Assembly (NCBI GenBank): GCA_016932895.1
Contig: JAFGCA010000538.1
Location: 1 to 25,229 of the forward strand
Direction: 5' to 3'
DNA from: Sedimentisphaerales bacterium
Lineage (GTDB): Bacteria > Planctomycetota > Phycisphaerae > Sedimentisphaerales > SG8-4
DNA length: 25,229 nucleotides
Shown: in pieces, positions 1-9,700 of the stretch
How positions within the stretch are numbered: the first letter of the stretch is position 1
Layout of the letters: the number at the start of each line of letters is the position of its first letter
The notes under the pieces: model-generated
Databases searched by the model: none
What the model was told of the DNA's origin: nothing
The model's input: only the letters and a program-made list of their open reading frames with translations
Translations under genes and position numbers: made by a program

Positions 1-1194
1 CCCACGGTCGTCATGGGAGACAAAGCGGCGGGAAAGGTCCGCATCCCCACGCTCAAGGACGTCTGCTCGGACGACGCTCTCTGGCTGGTGGCGACAGTCT
101 GCGAGTACGTCAAGGAGACCGGCGATCTCGACTTCCTCGAAACGGTGGTGCCGTTCGCCGACAAGGGGCGGGCCAGTGTATACGAGCACCTCAAACGCGC
201 GCTGGATTTCTCGGCGAAACACGTCGGCCCTCACAACATTTGCTCGGGGCTGCGCGCCGACTGGAACGACTGCATCAACCTGCGCGGCGGCGAGTCCGCG
301 ATGGTTTCCTTCATCTTCTACTGGGCCTTGCAGGCGTTCCTGGAGGCCGCTGCGTTTCTCGGCCGGCGCTCGGACGTGCGGAAGTACCGGCGTATTGCCG
401 CGCGGGTAAAGGCCGCCTGTGACGAGCATCTCTGGGACGGCCGATGGTACGTTCGAGGCTTCACGGCCAGGGGCCGCAAGATCGGCACGCGGAGCGACCG
501 CCAGGGTAAGCTATTTCTCAACGCGCAAAGCTGGGCCGTCATGAGCGGCCTGAGCACGGGCTCGCAGGCAACCCGGTGCATGGATGCGGTGGACCGGCAT
601 CTATTCAGCAAGTACGGCCTGCACCTGCTCTGGCCCGCCTACTCCAAGGGCGACGATGACATCGGCTTCGTCACCCGTGTGTACAAAGGCATCAAGGAAA
701 ACGCTGCGATCTTCACGCATCCGAACCCCTGGGCGGTGATCGCTGAGTGCATGTTGGGCCGGGGCGACCGCGCGTATAAGTTCTACAGCGCCATGCTCCC
801 GTACAACCAGAACGACATGATCGAAATTCGCGAGGCCGAGCCTTATTCGTACTGCCAGTTCATTATGGGCAAAGACCACACTCGTCACGGACAGGCCCGC
901 CATCCCTGGCTCACCGGCTCGGCCGGATGGTTCTACCTCGCTGCGACCCAATACATCCTTGGCATCCGCCCCACCTTCACCGGCCTCGTGATCGATCCCT
1001 GCATCCCAAAATCGTGGAGCGGTTTCGAGGTCACCCGCCACTGGCGCGGCGCCACCTATCGAATCACCGTCCGCAATCCCCATGGCGTCTCCAAAGGCGT
1101 CGCCTCCATTCAGCTAAACGGCCAATCGATAGCGGGATCGGTCCCCGCGCAAGCATGCGGCTCAACCCACGATGTCGTCGTGACGATGGGATGA
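1..1194 (+). CDS. GH94 family phosphorylase (cellobiose/chitobiose phosphorylase-like), 5' end outside window
   Basis: The reading frame is open from the first base, so the true start lies upstream; only about 397 C-terminal residues are present, roughly half of a usual GH94 protein. The visible part covers the C-terminal half of the (alpha/alpha)6 catalytic barrel and the closing beta-domain. The motif ADWNDCINL (bases 256-282) is the GH94 active-site signature; the second Asp (bases 268-270) aligns with the general acid of characterised cellobiose and chitobiose phosphorylases. Further family hallmarks are EPYSYCQF, HPWLTGSAGWFY and GLVIDPCIPKSW. GH94 enzymes cleave a beta-linked disaccharide with phosphate, giving a sugar 1-phosphate, normally in the cytoplasm. 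From memory, the HPWLTG and YCQFIMG segments look closer to N,N'-diacetylchitobiose phosphorylases than to cellobiose phosphorylases, but the substrate is not proven. It converges with the GH38 gene across a repeat-filled gap. Confidence 0.88.
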   Translation, partial: PTVVMGDKAAGKVRIPTLKDVCSDDALWLVATVCEYVKETGDLDFLETVVPFADKGRASVYEHLKRALDFSAKHVGPHNICSGLRADWNDCINLRGGESAMVSFIFYWALQAFLEAAAFLGRRSDVRKYRRIAARVKAACDEHLWDGRWYVRGFTARGRKIGTRSDRQGKLFLNAQSWAVMSGLSTGSQATRCMDAVDRHLFSKYGLHLLWPAYSKGDDDIGFVTRVYKGIKENAAIFTHPNPWAVIAECMLGRGDRAYKFYSAMLPYNQNDMIEIREAEPYSYCQFIMGKDHTRHGQARHPWLTGSAGWFYLAATQYILGIRPTFTGLVIDPCIPKSWSGFEVTRHWRGATYRITVRNPHGVSKGVASIQLNGQSIAGSVPAQACGSTHDVVVTMG

Positions 1195-1210
1195 TTTTCC
1201 CTCATGGATG

Positions 1211-1280
1211 TCACCCCTGTGAAGGCAGGGGTCCAGGAACCTCGCGTGAAAGCCTGGATTCCCGCCTGCGCGGGAATGAC
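1211..1280. repeat. Dispersed palindromic repeat between convergent genes
   Basis: About 70 bases of nested inverted repeats sit in the 129-base gap between two converging genes. CCCCTG (1214-1219) pairs with CAGGGG (1226-1231), CCAGG pairs with CCTGG (1233-1237 with 1253-1257), and TTCCCGC (1259-1265) pairs with GCGGGAA (1270-1276). The wording closely resembles a short intergenic repeat seen in many bacterial genomes (from memory: CCTGGATTCCCGC...GCGGGAATGAC). It could fold in RNA from either strand and might act as a bidirectional terminator, but there is no clear U-tract. Confidence 0.7.
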
Positions 1281-1323
1281 ACTGGGAGTCGTAACACGTA
1301 ACTGGCCGTGCGACAGCCAATGA

Positions 1324-4300
1324 TCAGGCCGGGACGAGGCGTAGGGTCACGATCTCATGCGGTCTAATGTAGAGCGTTACGTCGCTGTCACCGATCTCCA
1401 GGGGTTCGGTGGTCTGTTCGAGAAGGTTGGTCTTGTACGCTGCGCGGAGCTTGAAGCCGATTCGCACGGTGACGTTGCCCCGCTGCCGCATGCTCTCGTA
1501 CATTCGGACGATGATGCCGTTGCCGTCTTCGGCCTGCTTGACGGTCTCTATGACCATGTTGTCACTATCGACGCTCAACAGCGGTTCGATGCGTTCCTTC
1601 CGAGGCGTCGGATTGGCAGCCTCGAACACGATCACCGGGTCGTTGAGGGCATAGGCGGTGGCGAGCGTTTCCCGCCCCCAGCGACCGGCGTGAGGCAGCA
1701 GGCTGTACGTGAAGCTGTGATGCCCCCGGTCGGCGGTCGGGTCGGGCATGGTCGGGCTGCGCAGCAACGTGATACGAATCACGTTGTCGCGGATGTCGTG
1801 GCCATACTTGCAGTCGTTCAGCAGACTGACGCCATAGTTGCCCTCGCTCAGGTCCACCCATTTCTGGGCGCATTGCTCGAAGCGGGCCCAGTCCCAGCTC
1901 GTGTTGCGATGGGTCGGGCGCTGGACGTGGCCCCATTGGATCTCGTGCGTCGCCTCGTGGGCATGGATGGCCACGGGGAAGGCGGCCTTGAGCAGAATGT
2001 GTTTCTCGCGCCAGTCGATCTGCGTTTCGATGTCGAGCCGCCGACTGTCGCGAGCCAGACGAATGTATTGCGTGTATTCGCTGTTGAGAATCTTTCGCTT
2101 CACTTCTACGGCGGCGCGCAGAGGCCCTTCCTCGACCACCCGCGCCGACCGGGCCGGCTCGCTGGTCCACATCTTGTCGTCATAGAAAACGTCCACGTCC
2201 CACGCGTCCCAGTTGACGGGACGATCCTCGAAGGCCTGGAACTGGTTCGCGACGGCGCCGGCGGCGAGCACGTCCCTGTCGTACTCCTTGTCATAAATGC
2301 GCGTAATGTCACCGTCGGCATTGAGTTCCACGCGCAGCAGTTCATTTTCCAGTCGCGTAGGATGGGCGTTAGCCCATGCTGATGGCGACGCTGAAACTCC
2401 GGGGCCACTCTGTTGCATCTGTGGATTGGCGGCCGCGACGGTCAGCGGGGCGATGCTGAGCGGTTCAAGGACGCCGACGTCGACCAGCGTCCCTGTCTCG
2501 ATTCGCTGTGTGGGAAGGACCTGTCCGTTGGGCCCACAAATGGACTCACCCGAGGCCAGCGAGCCGTTCCACTGCACCGGCTCGCTTCGCCCGAAGGCGA
2601 TGGGATTGGCCAGGATGAGGTGCCCCCCTGCCGCCCCGGCGAGACACGACAGTGCCCGCGCCTTCACCGCCTCGGCGATCTCCGCGACGCGCTCGTACTG
2701 TTGCAGCGACTCGGTGTAGACCTCGCCGACCGACGAGCCGGGGACGATGTCGTGGAACTGGTTCAGGCAGACAAGCTGCCACGCCTGCCGCAGGTCCGCG
2801 TGGGGATATTGAAACCCCTCGTCCAGGATGCTCGCCACGCCGGCCAGCCATTCGGCGTCGTGGAGCATGAACTCGCTCTTGCGGTTGGCGCGCTTGTTGC
2901 GACTCTGCGTGGTGTAGGTGCCGCGATGATATTCGAGGTAGAGTTCGCCGCTCCAGGTAGGCAGCTTGTCGGCGGCGGTCTCTTCGAGCTTGCGGAAGAA
3001 GTCGATGGCCCGCCCGTGCTGCGTTTTGGGCAATCCCGGAAAGTCGGCCATCTCACGGATATTCTCCAGCATCTCCCGCGTGGGCCCTCCCCCGCCGTCA
3101 CCGTAGCCGAAGGCCGTCATCAAGTCGTTGTGCGATTCCTTCTGCAGGAAGTTCGTCCAGGACTTGTGGATCTCTTCCGGAACGACTGTCCCGTTGTACG
3201 TCACGCCCTTGTCCCTCCCAGCTTCCGGCGTCGTGCCTAAGTGCGTCAAGACCTTCGTTCCGTCGATGCCCTGCCACCAGAAGCTATCGTACGGAAACCG
3301 GTTGTACTGGTTCCAGGACAGTTTGGTCGTATAGAAGTACGTCAACCCGGCCTGCTCGATCAACTGGGGCAGGCAGTAAGGATAGCCGAATACGTCGGGC
3401 AGCCAGAGGATCGGTGTCTCGACGTCGGCGCCGAAATGCTCGGCAAAGAAACTTCGTCCCAACAGAAACTGGCGGGCCAGGGATTCGGGCCCGCTGATAT
3501 TACAGTCGGCCTCGACCCACATGCCGCCGGTGAGTTCCCAGCGTCCCTGGGCCACCTTTTGCTTGATGCGTTCGAACAGCTCGGGGTAATCCTGCCGCAC
3601 GTAATCGTACAACTGCGGCTGGCTCTGCGTGAACTGGTACCGCTTGAACTCCTCCATCAGAGCCAGCACGGTGTGGAAGGACCGCCCGCACTTGCGCCGC
3701 GTCTGCGCCAGGGGCCAGAGCCAGGCCACGTCGATGTGACTGTGGCCCACGGCGGTCACGTTCACATCGAGGCCCGGACCGGCTCGGCGCAGCTCCGCCT
3801 CCAGCACCGCGCGGGCTTCGGGGACGCTCTCGTAGAAGGGCTCGCCGAGCGGCTCGCGCGTGTCCAAGGCCTTAAAGGCCTCGTCCAGAGCATTGAGTAT
3901 CCGTCCCTTCGCCGGCTGGTTGTCATCCAGTACGCCGGCGGCGCCCAGCGCGACACGGACCGTCGCTATAAAGGCTTGCGTTGCCGTATCGACTTGCACG
4001 ATGTCGCATCGTTCCATCAGCAGTTTCGCAGCGGGCGGATCGTCGAAACAGCCCCACCTGCCGGTATAGCCGTGCAAGGCCAGCACGTGCTCGTCGCCTT
4101 CGCAGCAGTCGGCAGGCAGATAGATGAGGCGATGGTACTTGTCGCATGCAGCAATCGCCCGGCCGTCGACGTAAGCGAGCGCTTCGGGATGGCAGAAGTC
4201 CCAGTTGTGGATTTCGCCCAGGTTGAGAACGATTCCCACGGGCCCGGCACCGTTCCAGTCGCGGGGCACGCGAAAGCGACCGCGCAGCGTGAAGCTCGCG

Positions 4301-4506
4301 TTCCACTTGCCCCAGTACGCCCCCGGCTCGACAGAGGGCCACGTGCTGTCGTCCACATCCGCAGCCACCGCGCCGGCCTCGTCAGGGCCGGCGTGCTCGA
4401 AATATCGAAACGCTCCAAGCGGGGCCCGCCGGCGGCGGGCCAACGGTTCAATCAGCTTCAGACGTCCGGTGATTTTCTGCAGCGTCAATCGTCTTTCGTG
4501 TTCCAT
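1324..4506 (-). CDS. GH38 alpha-mannosidase
   Basis: This encodes about 1060 residues, a typical length for bacterial GH38 enzymes. These zinc-dependent retaining hydrolases release alpha-linked mannose. The metal-binding motif GHSHIDVAWLWP places His257 and Asp259 as ligands. GGMWVEADCN holds the expected nucleophile, Asp334. WLPDVFGYPYCLPQL and LNQFHDIVPGSS, with a further metal-binding His, are also family hallmarks. An N-terminal beta-domain of about 250 residues precedes the catalytic barrel, and the large C-terminal beta-sandwich is intact. No signal peptide is seen, so it is probably cytoplasmic. An in-frame TTG at 4518 extends the frame, but ATG at 4506 has GGGAG five bases upstream and is preferred. 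The gene is divergent from GH130 across a shared control region, which suggests co-regulation of alpha-mannoside and beta-mannoside steps. Confidence 0.93.
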   Translation of the reverse strand: MEHERRLTLQKITGRLKLIEPLARRRRAPLGAFRYFEHAGPDEAGAVAADVDDSTWPSVEPGAYWGKWNASFTLRGRFRVPRDWNGAGPVGIVLNLGEIHNWDFCHPEALAYVDGRAIAACDKYHRLIYLPADCCEGDEHVLALHGYTGRWGCFDDPPAAKLLMERCDIVQVDTATQAFIATVRVALGAAGVLDDNQPAKGRILNALDEAFKALDTREPLGEPFYESVPEARAVLEAELRRAGPGLDVNVTAVGHSHIDVAWLWPLAQTRRKCGRSFHTVLALMEEFKRYQFTQSQPQLYDYVRQDYPELFERIKQKVAQGRWELTGGMWVEADCNISGPESLARQFLLGRSFFAEHFGADVETPILWLPDVFGYPYCLPQLIEQAGLTYFYTTKLSWNQYNRFPYDSFWWQGIDGTKVLTHLGTTPEAGRDKGVTYNGTVVPEEIHKSWTNFLQKESHNDLMTAFGYGDGGGGPTREMLENIREMADFPGLPKTQHGRAIDFFRKLEETAADKLPTWSGELYLEYHRGTYTTQSRNKRANRKSEFMLHDAEWLAGVASILDEGFQYPHADLRQAWQLVCLNQFHDIVPGSSVGEVYTESLQQYERVAEIAEAVKARALSCLAGAAGGHLILANPIAFGRSEPVQWNGSLASGESICGPNGQVLPTQRIETGTLVDVGVLEPLSIAPLTVAAANPQMQQSGPGVSASPSAWANAHPTRLENELLRVELNADGDITRIYDKEYDRDVLAAGAVANQFQAFEDRPVNWDAWDVDVFYDDKMWTSEPARSARVVEEGPLRAAVEVKRKILNSEYTQYIRLARDSRRLDIETQIDWREKHILLKAAFPVAIHAHEATHEIQWGHVQRPTHRNTSWDWARFEQCAQKWVDLSEGNYGVSLLNDCKYGHDIRDNVIRITLLRSPTMPDPTADRGHHSFTYSLLPHAGRWGRETLATAYALNDPVIVFEAANPTPRKERIEPLLSVDSDNMVIETVKQAEDGNGIIVRMYESMRQRGNVTVRIGFKLRAAYKTNLLEQTTEPLEIGDSDVTLYIRPHEIVTLRLVPA

Positions 4507-4511
4507 GTACA

Positions 4512-4516
4512 CTCCC
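4512..4516 (-). promoter_or_regulatory. Ribosome binding site deciding the GH38 start
   Basis: GGGAG on the minus strand lies five bases before ATG 4506. It lies inside the codons of the longer TTG-initiated frame, which argues for the shorter protein. Confidence 0.55.
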
Positions 4517-4562
4517 AAATGCCTGTCAAGCCCCGGAGCTTTCCCCCCCCGGGCGCGGTGCG

Positions 4563-4608
4563 AGTCTAACGGAAAAGCTTTGACCGTTCAAAGGGATTCG
4601 CATAAGCT
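4563..4608. promoter_or_regulatory. Divergent GH38/GH130 promoters overlapping an operator-like palindrome
   Basis: The core is a 16-base near-palindrome at 4578-4593 (CTTTGACCGTTCAAAG, 14 of 16 positions symmetric, central CG). This is the form of LacI/GalR-family operators. On the minus strand TTGAAC (4591-4586) and TAGACT (4568-4563) are 17 bases apart and read towards GH38. On the plus strand TTGACC (4580-4585) is followed by weak -10 candidates near 4601-4608 and reads towards GH130. Both -35 boxes lie inside the palindrome, so one bound repressor could close both promoters. No LacI-family gene is in the window. The boxes were found by eye. Confidence 0.5.
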
Positions 4609-4655
4609 ACGCCCCGATGCATTGTGCCTCCGGATCGCAGTGAAGAGGACCTGAA

Positions 4656-5645
4656 ATGACGCAGAAACGAACCATCATCGGGCCCGGCCTGCCCAACATC
4701 CCGTGGGAAGAGAGGCCGGGCGATTGCAGCGGTATCATGTGGCGCCACAGCGGCAATCCCGTCATCGCCCGCGACCTGACGCCCACGTCCAACAGCATCT
4801 TCAACAGCGCGGTCGTGCCGTTCGAAGGCGCCTTCGCGGGCGTCTTTCGCTGCGACGACACGTGCCGCGAGATGCACATCCACGCCGGCCGCAGCCGCAA
4901 CGGCTTCGATTTCAAAATCGATCCCGAGCCGATCCGCTTCGTCTGCGACGAGCCGGAGATCGCCGAACACATCGAGGCGTACGACCCCCGCGTCTGCTGG
5001 CTGGAGGACCGCTACTACGTGACGTGGTGCAACATCTACCATGGTCCGACCATCGGCATGGCGTATACGCACGATTTCAAAACGTTTCACCAGATGGAGA
5101 ACGCCTTCCTGCCCTACAATCGCAACGGCGTGCTGTTCCCGCGCAAGATCAACGGTCGCTACGCCATGTTGAGCCGGCCCAGCGACACCGGGCACACTCC
5201 GTTCGGTGACATCTTCTACAGCGAGAGCCCCGATCTGTGCTTCTGGGGCCGGCACCGCTTCGTCATGGGGACCAAGGGAGGCTGGCAATCGAAGAAGGTC
5301 GGCCCGGGTCCGACCCCCATCGAGACCACGGAAGGCTGGCTGATGATCTATCACGGCGTGCTCAATAGCTGCAACGGATTCGTCTACAGCATGGGGGCGG
5401 CCCTGCTGGACCTGGAGGAGCCGTGGAAGGTCATGTATCGAGCCAAGGCCTATATCCTCTCGCCCCAGATGCTGTACGAGTGCGTCGGCGACGTGCCCAA
5501 CGTGACTTTCCCCTGTGCGGCCCTGACGGACGCCGACACGGGCCGCGTGGCCGTCTACTACGGCTGCGCCGACAGCGTCACCGGGATTGCCTTTGCCCAG
5601 GTTGACGAACTGATCGACTTCGTCAAGACCCGCTCAGAGTTATAG
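4656..5645 (+). CDS. GH130 family beta-mannoside phosphorylase or related glycosidase
   Basis: The 329-residue protein has the five-bladed beta-propeller pattern and normal length of GH130. EAYDPRV contains Asp110, the expected proton donor. [37 protein letters not shown] and MIYHGV are strongly conserved family segments. Characterised members phosphorolyse beta-1,4- or beta-1,2-mannosides (mannosyl-glucose, mannosyl-GlcNAc, mannooligosaccharides) to mannose 1-phosphate; a few are hydrolases. Linkage and acceptor cannot be read from the sequence with certainty. There is no signal peptide, so it is probably cytoplasmic. The start is supported by AGAGGA at 4644-4649, six bases before the ATG. 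Sixteen bases separate its stop from the next gene, so GH130, UroD-like and the esterase probably form one transcript. Confidence 0.92.
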   Translation: MTQKRTIIGPGLPNIPWEERPGDCSGIMWRHSGNPVIARDLTPTSNSIFNSAVVPFEGAFAGVFRCDDTCREMHIHAGRSRNGFDFKIDPEPIRFVCDEPEIAEHIEAYDPRVCWLEDRYYVTWCNIYHGPTIGMAYTHDFKTFHQMENAFLPYNRNGVLFPRKINGRYAMLSRPSDTGHTPFGDIFYSESPDLCFWGRHRFVMGTKGGWQSKKVGPGPTPIETTEGWLMIYHGVLNSCNGFVYSMGAALLDLEEPWKVMYRAKAYILSPQMLYECVGDVPNVTFPCAALTDADTGRVAVYYGCADSVTGIAFAQVDELIDFVKTRSEL

Positions 5646-5661
5646 ACGGGGCCTGCGGACC

Positions 5662-6717
5662 ATGACGCCGAGAGAGCTTGTCCTCAGGTCTCTGGAGTTC
5701 GACGGGCCGGCCCGCATCCCGCGCGAGATGGGGCTGTTGCCCTGGGCGACCTCGCGTTTCCCCGAGCAGGTCCGGCGCATTGAGGCGCGGTTTCCGAACG
5801 ACCTGACGATGTCGCACTACTTCTGTCGTGAACCGGTGCCGGGCAGCGGCGATCCCTACGGCCCGGGCACGTACAGGGACGAGTGGGGATGCACTTTCGT
5901 CAACAAGCAGGCCGGAATCATCGGCGAGGTCAAAGAGCCTCTCGTCGCTTCGTGGGACGACATGGCGAAGGTCAAGGAGCCGGTCGGCGCCCTGACCGTG
6001 GATACGGACAAGGCCGCCGCCTTTTGCCGAGAAACCGATAAGTTCGTCCTGGCGCCGTGCTGTCCCCGTCCGTTCGAGCGGCTGCAGTTCCTGCGCGGCA
6101 CGGAAAACGTGATGATGGATCTGGCGCTGGGATCGAGCGAGTTGCGACGCCTGCTTGATCGGATACACCAGTTCTATCTCAAGGAGGTCCAGCTCTGGTG
6201 CCGCACCCCGGCAGACGGAATCGTCTTCATGGACGACTGGGGCGCCCAACGGTCGCTGCTGATCGCGCCGGCGATGTGGCGCGACTGGTTCAAACCCCTG
6301 TACCGCGAATATATCGACATCGCCCACGCGGCCGGCAAAAAGATCTTCATGCACTCCGACGGCTGGATCACCGACCTTATCGACGACCTCATCGAACTGG
6401 GACTCGACGCCTTGAACGCCCAGGTCTTCTGCATGGATTTGGAGGAGCTCGGCGCGCGGTTCAAGGGCCGGATCACATTCTGGGGCGAACTCGACCGGCA
6501 ACATCTCCTGCCACACGGCCGGCGCGAAGAAATCATCGAGGCCGTCCAACGATTCAATCGCTGCTTCTACGATCATGGGGGCATCATCGGGAAACTGGAA
6601 TTCGGGCCGGGCGCCAACCCGGAAAATGTATACACTGCGTTCGAGACGTGGGACGCCTTCTCGGGACATGATTCTGCCGGACAAACAAGGACCGGGCAGT
6701 GGAGGAAAAGACCATGA
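5662..6717 (+). CDS. Uroporphyrinogen decarboxylase (UroD)-like family protein, non-haem type
   Basis: The 351-residue TIM-barrel protein belongs to the UroD/MtaA/MtbA superfamily. The N-terminus (MTPRELVLRSLEF) is the usual start of this family. APCCPRPFERLQFLRG, DGIVFMDDWG and KKIFMHSDGWITDL follow in the expected order, and the C-terminal PENVYTAFETW is also typical. It is unlikely to be the haem enzyme, because it sits inside a glycan locus and heads straight into an esterase gene. Methyltransferases of the superfamily bind zinc through a His-x-Cys motif; here the equivalent site reads His231-Ser-Asp-Gly, so that Cys is absent. Function is unknown; a corrinoid-independent role on sugars or methyl groups is only a guess. 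No strong ribosome binding site is seen. The stop overlaps the next start as ATGA, which implies translational coupling. Confidence 0.85.
   Translation: MTPRELVLRSLEFDGPARIPREMGLLPWATSRFPEQVRRIEARFPNDLTMSHYFCREPVPGSGDPYGPGTYRDEWGCTFVNKQAGIIGEVKEPLVASWDDMAKVKEPVGALTVDTDKAAAFCRETDKFVLAPCCPRPFERLQFLRGTENVMMDLALGSSELRRLLDRIHQFYLKEVQLWCRTPADGIVFMDDWGAQRSLLIAPAMWRDWFKPLYREYIDIAHAAGKKIFMHSDGWITDLIDDLIELGLDALNAQVFCMDLEELGARFKGRITFWGELDRQHLLPHGRREEIIEAVQRFNRCFYDHGGIIGKLEFGPGANPENVYTAFETWDAFSGHDSAGQTRTGQWRKRP
6701..6705 (+). promoter_or_regulatory. Ribosome binding site deciding the esterase start
   Basis: GGAGG lies eight bases before ATG 6714. The longer frame begins at GTG 6699, upstream of this site, so ATG 6714, which overlaps the UroD-like stop, is preferred. 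Confidence 0.6.
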
Positions 6718-9700
6718 ACGCAATGACAAACAGAATGAGCATAGCGACAACCATTCTCTGTGTGCTTGGCTGCCTGGGCGCTCAAGGACAAACCACGGTT
6801 ACCGACGCGACGGAGGAAGTCACGCTCCGTGAGGGACTGGCGATAGACGGTATCGGTCGCTACGGGCGCAGTCCAGTGCATGAAGATGCCCTGGAGGCCC
6901 AGCTTTTAGCCGGCGCGTGGACGGAGCCGCGAGAGGGAGACACGCTGAAGGACGCCGACGGCCAAGACCGGACGTGGCGCAAGGTTACGGCCGACGAGCA
7001 AGGATGGTTCTCCGGCGGGCGCGGACGCAGCGGCTACATCTACGTACGCGTGGATTCGGACGCCGAGCGCACGCTGCTCCTGCACATGCGGGGCAACAGC
7101 ATGGCCTACGTCAACGGTGTGCCGCGCGTGGGGAGCCGGTACCAGTACAAAGACAAGGCAGAATCCTGGGAGCCGACTTTCGATTACGTGCGGCTGCCCG
7201 TGCGACTGCGAAAGGGACGCAACGACTTTCTGTTCCAGCGCACCTGGCGCTCGCGCGGTCGCGTCAAGGCCAGGCTGCTGCAGCCCAGAGCGCCGGTCCA
7301 GTTGAATCCCCACGATCTGACGCTGCCCGATCTGCTCGCCGGACAACGGACACAGACGGTCGGGGCCGTCGTCGTGATCAACTCTTCGGACACGGTCCAG
7401 AAGGATCTGTCCATCAGCGTCTCCTGGCCCGACGGGAGGCAGTCCATCGCCGAGGTCCCGATCATACAGCCTGCAAGCGTGCGAAAGGTGGCGTTCCCCC
7501 TCGACTGCCCGGCCCGCGCGCTGAAAGAGACGGGCAAGCAGACGGTGCAATTAGCCCTCTTCCGCAGAGCCGCCGGCGATTCTGCGGTCCTGGATCGGTG
7601 CTCCCTCGACCTGAACGTCAAGAAGCCGAGCGAAACGCACAAGCGCACCTTCGTCAGCAGTGTGGACGCAAGCGTGCAGTATTATGCGGTGAACCCGGTC
7701 CGGCCCCTGCCGGGCGACGAGGCGCCTCCGGCGCTGGTATTGAGCGTCCACGGGGCCGGCGTCGAGGCCCTCAACCAGGCGGGCTCCTACGCCTCGAAGA
7801 ATTGGTGCAACATTGTTTCTCCGACGAACCGACGCCCCTACGGCTTCGACTGGGAAGACTGGGGACGAATCGATGCCCTGGAGGTCCTCGAGCACGCCAG
7901 GGCCGCCCTGGGCTGCGACTCCGAACGTCTCTACCTGACGGGGCACTCCATGGGCGGACACGGCACGTGGATTCTCGGCTCGGAGTTTCCCGACAGATTC
8001 GCGGCCATCGGCCCCAGCGCCGGCTGGCTGAGCTTCTGGTCGTACCGCGGGGCGGCCAAAGTCGAGAATCCCTCGCCGGTCGAAGAAATCCTGACGCGGC
8101 CCGAGGCCGCCGGTGACACCATGACGCTCGCGCAGAACCTGACGGCCAACGGGATCTACATCCTCCACGGCGGGGCCGACAACGTCGTGCGCCCCGACCA
8201 GTCGCACACCATGATCGAGCAGCTCAAGACCTTCCACCAGGATTTCGTCTATCACGAGGAGCCCGGGCAGGGACACTGGTGGGACCTGTCGGATGAGCCG
8301 GGGGCCGACTGCGTGGACTGGGCGCCGATGTTTGATTTCTTCGCCCGACACGCTCTGCCCGCCGACAAAGCGGTGCGCGAGGTGAACTTTGTTACGGTCA
8401 ACCCGGGCATCAGTGCCTCGGCGCACTGGGCGGCGATTGAGGATCAACGGGAACATCTAAAACCCAGCTCGGTTGCCCTTCGCATCGACCCGGGGCAGCG
8501 GCGATTCGTCGGCACCACGAAGAACGTCGCACGTCTGAGCCTGAAACTCGAAGTCCTTCCGGGACCGGCTCCCTTTAGCGTCCAGCTCGACGGCCAGACG
8601 CTCACAGATATTGCCTACCCGTCCGAGCGACAGCAGATATGGTTGAGTCAACGGGACGGCCGATGGCGCGTGACAGAAGCACCGTCGCAAAGCATGAAAG
8701 GGCCTCATCGCTACGGGCCCTTCAAGGAGGCCTTCAACCACCGGATGGTCTTCGTCTACGGTACGACCGGCAACGCCGACGAGGATGCCTGGGCCCGAAC
8801 CAAGGCCCGCTTCGACGCCGAGCAGTGGTGGTATCAGGGCAACGGCTCGGTTGACATCATCGCCGATGTGGACTTCCGCCCTTCGGCCTATGCGGATCGC
8901 GGCGTCGTTCTGTACGGCAACGCCAAGACCAACAGTGCGTGGCCGAAGCTGCTGAGGGACAGCCCCGTTCAGGTCGGGCCCAAGGGCGTGACGATTGGCG
9001 ATCGTCGGCTGACAGGCGACGATCTGGCTTGCCTGTTCCTGCGTCCCAGAGCCGACAGTGATGTGGCATGCGTGGCGGTGGTAGGCGGCACCGGAATCAA
9101 GGGCATGCGCCTGACCGACCGCCTCCAGTACATCTTCGCGGGATGCAACTACCCCGATTGCGTCGTCATCGGCCCGGAGATGCTCTCCGAGGGCACCAAA
9201 GGCGTGCGCGCGGCCGGTGTGTTCGGTAGCGACTGGGCCGTGGCGTCCGGGTCCTTCGCCTGGAGTCAGGAGCCCGCGGCCGCAGAAGCCGATGCCGCCG
9301 AGCCCAACGAACTGCCGGCCTATATCGGCCCCGACCCGAGGCCCTTCGTCATGCCGCGCGGCTACGTCTGCCAGCGAGCCACAGGTCCCATCGCCGTGGA
9401 CGGGAAGATGGACGAGCCCTCGTGGGCCGAGGCGGCGTGGACCGAGTACCACGTGGATATCGAGGGGCAAATGCGGCCCGTGAAGCCTCGATTCAAGACG
9501 CGGAGCAAGATGCTCTGGGACGATGAGTGCTTCTACGTCGCGGCCCGGCTGGAGGAACCGCACGTCTGGGGAACCATCACGCAGAGGAACGCGGTCATCT
9601 TCAACGACAACGATTTCGAGGTCTTCATCGACCCCGACGGCGACAGCCACGCCTACTTCGAGTTCGAAGTCAACGCCCTCAATACGGTGTGGAATCTGTT

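Noticed and set aside
1211..1280. CRISPR repeat or IS end
   Set aside because: Single unit with no regular spacing, no adjacent transposase or cas gene; a dispersed palindromic repeat fits better.
3241..4569. 442-codon plus-strand frame opposite the GH38 gene
   Set aside because: The minus strand has complete GH38 motifs over the same bases. The antisense frame has no recognisable domain and reflects high G+C codon bias.
4566..5354. 262-codon minus-strand frame opposite GH130
   Set aside because: The GH130 signature motifs on the plus strand cover the same bases, and the antisense frame runs into the divergent promoter.
5662..6717. Haem-pathway uroporphyrinogen decarboxylase (hemE)
   Set aside because: The sequence is divergent, sits in a glycan operon coupled to an esterase and has a second such copy nearby, unlike hemE.
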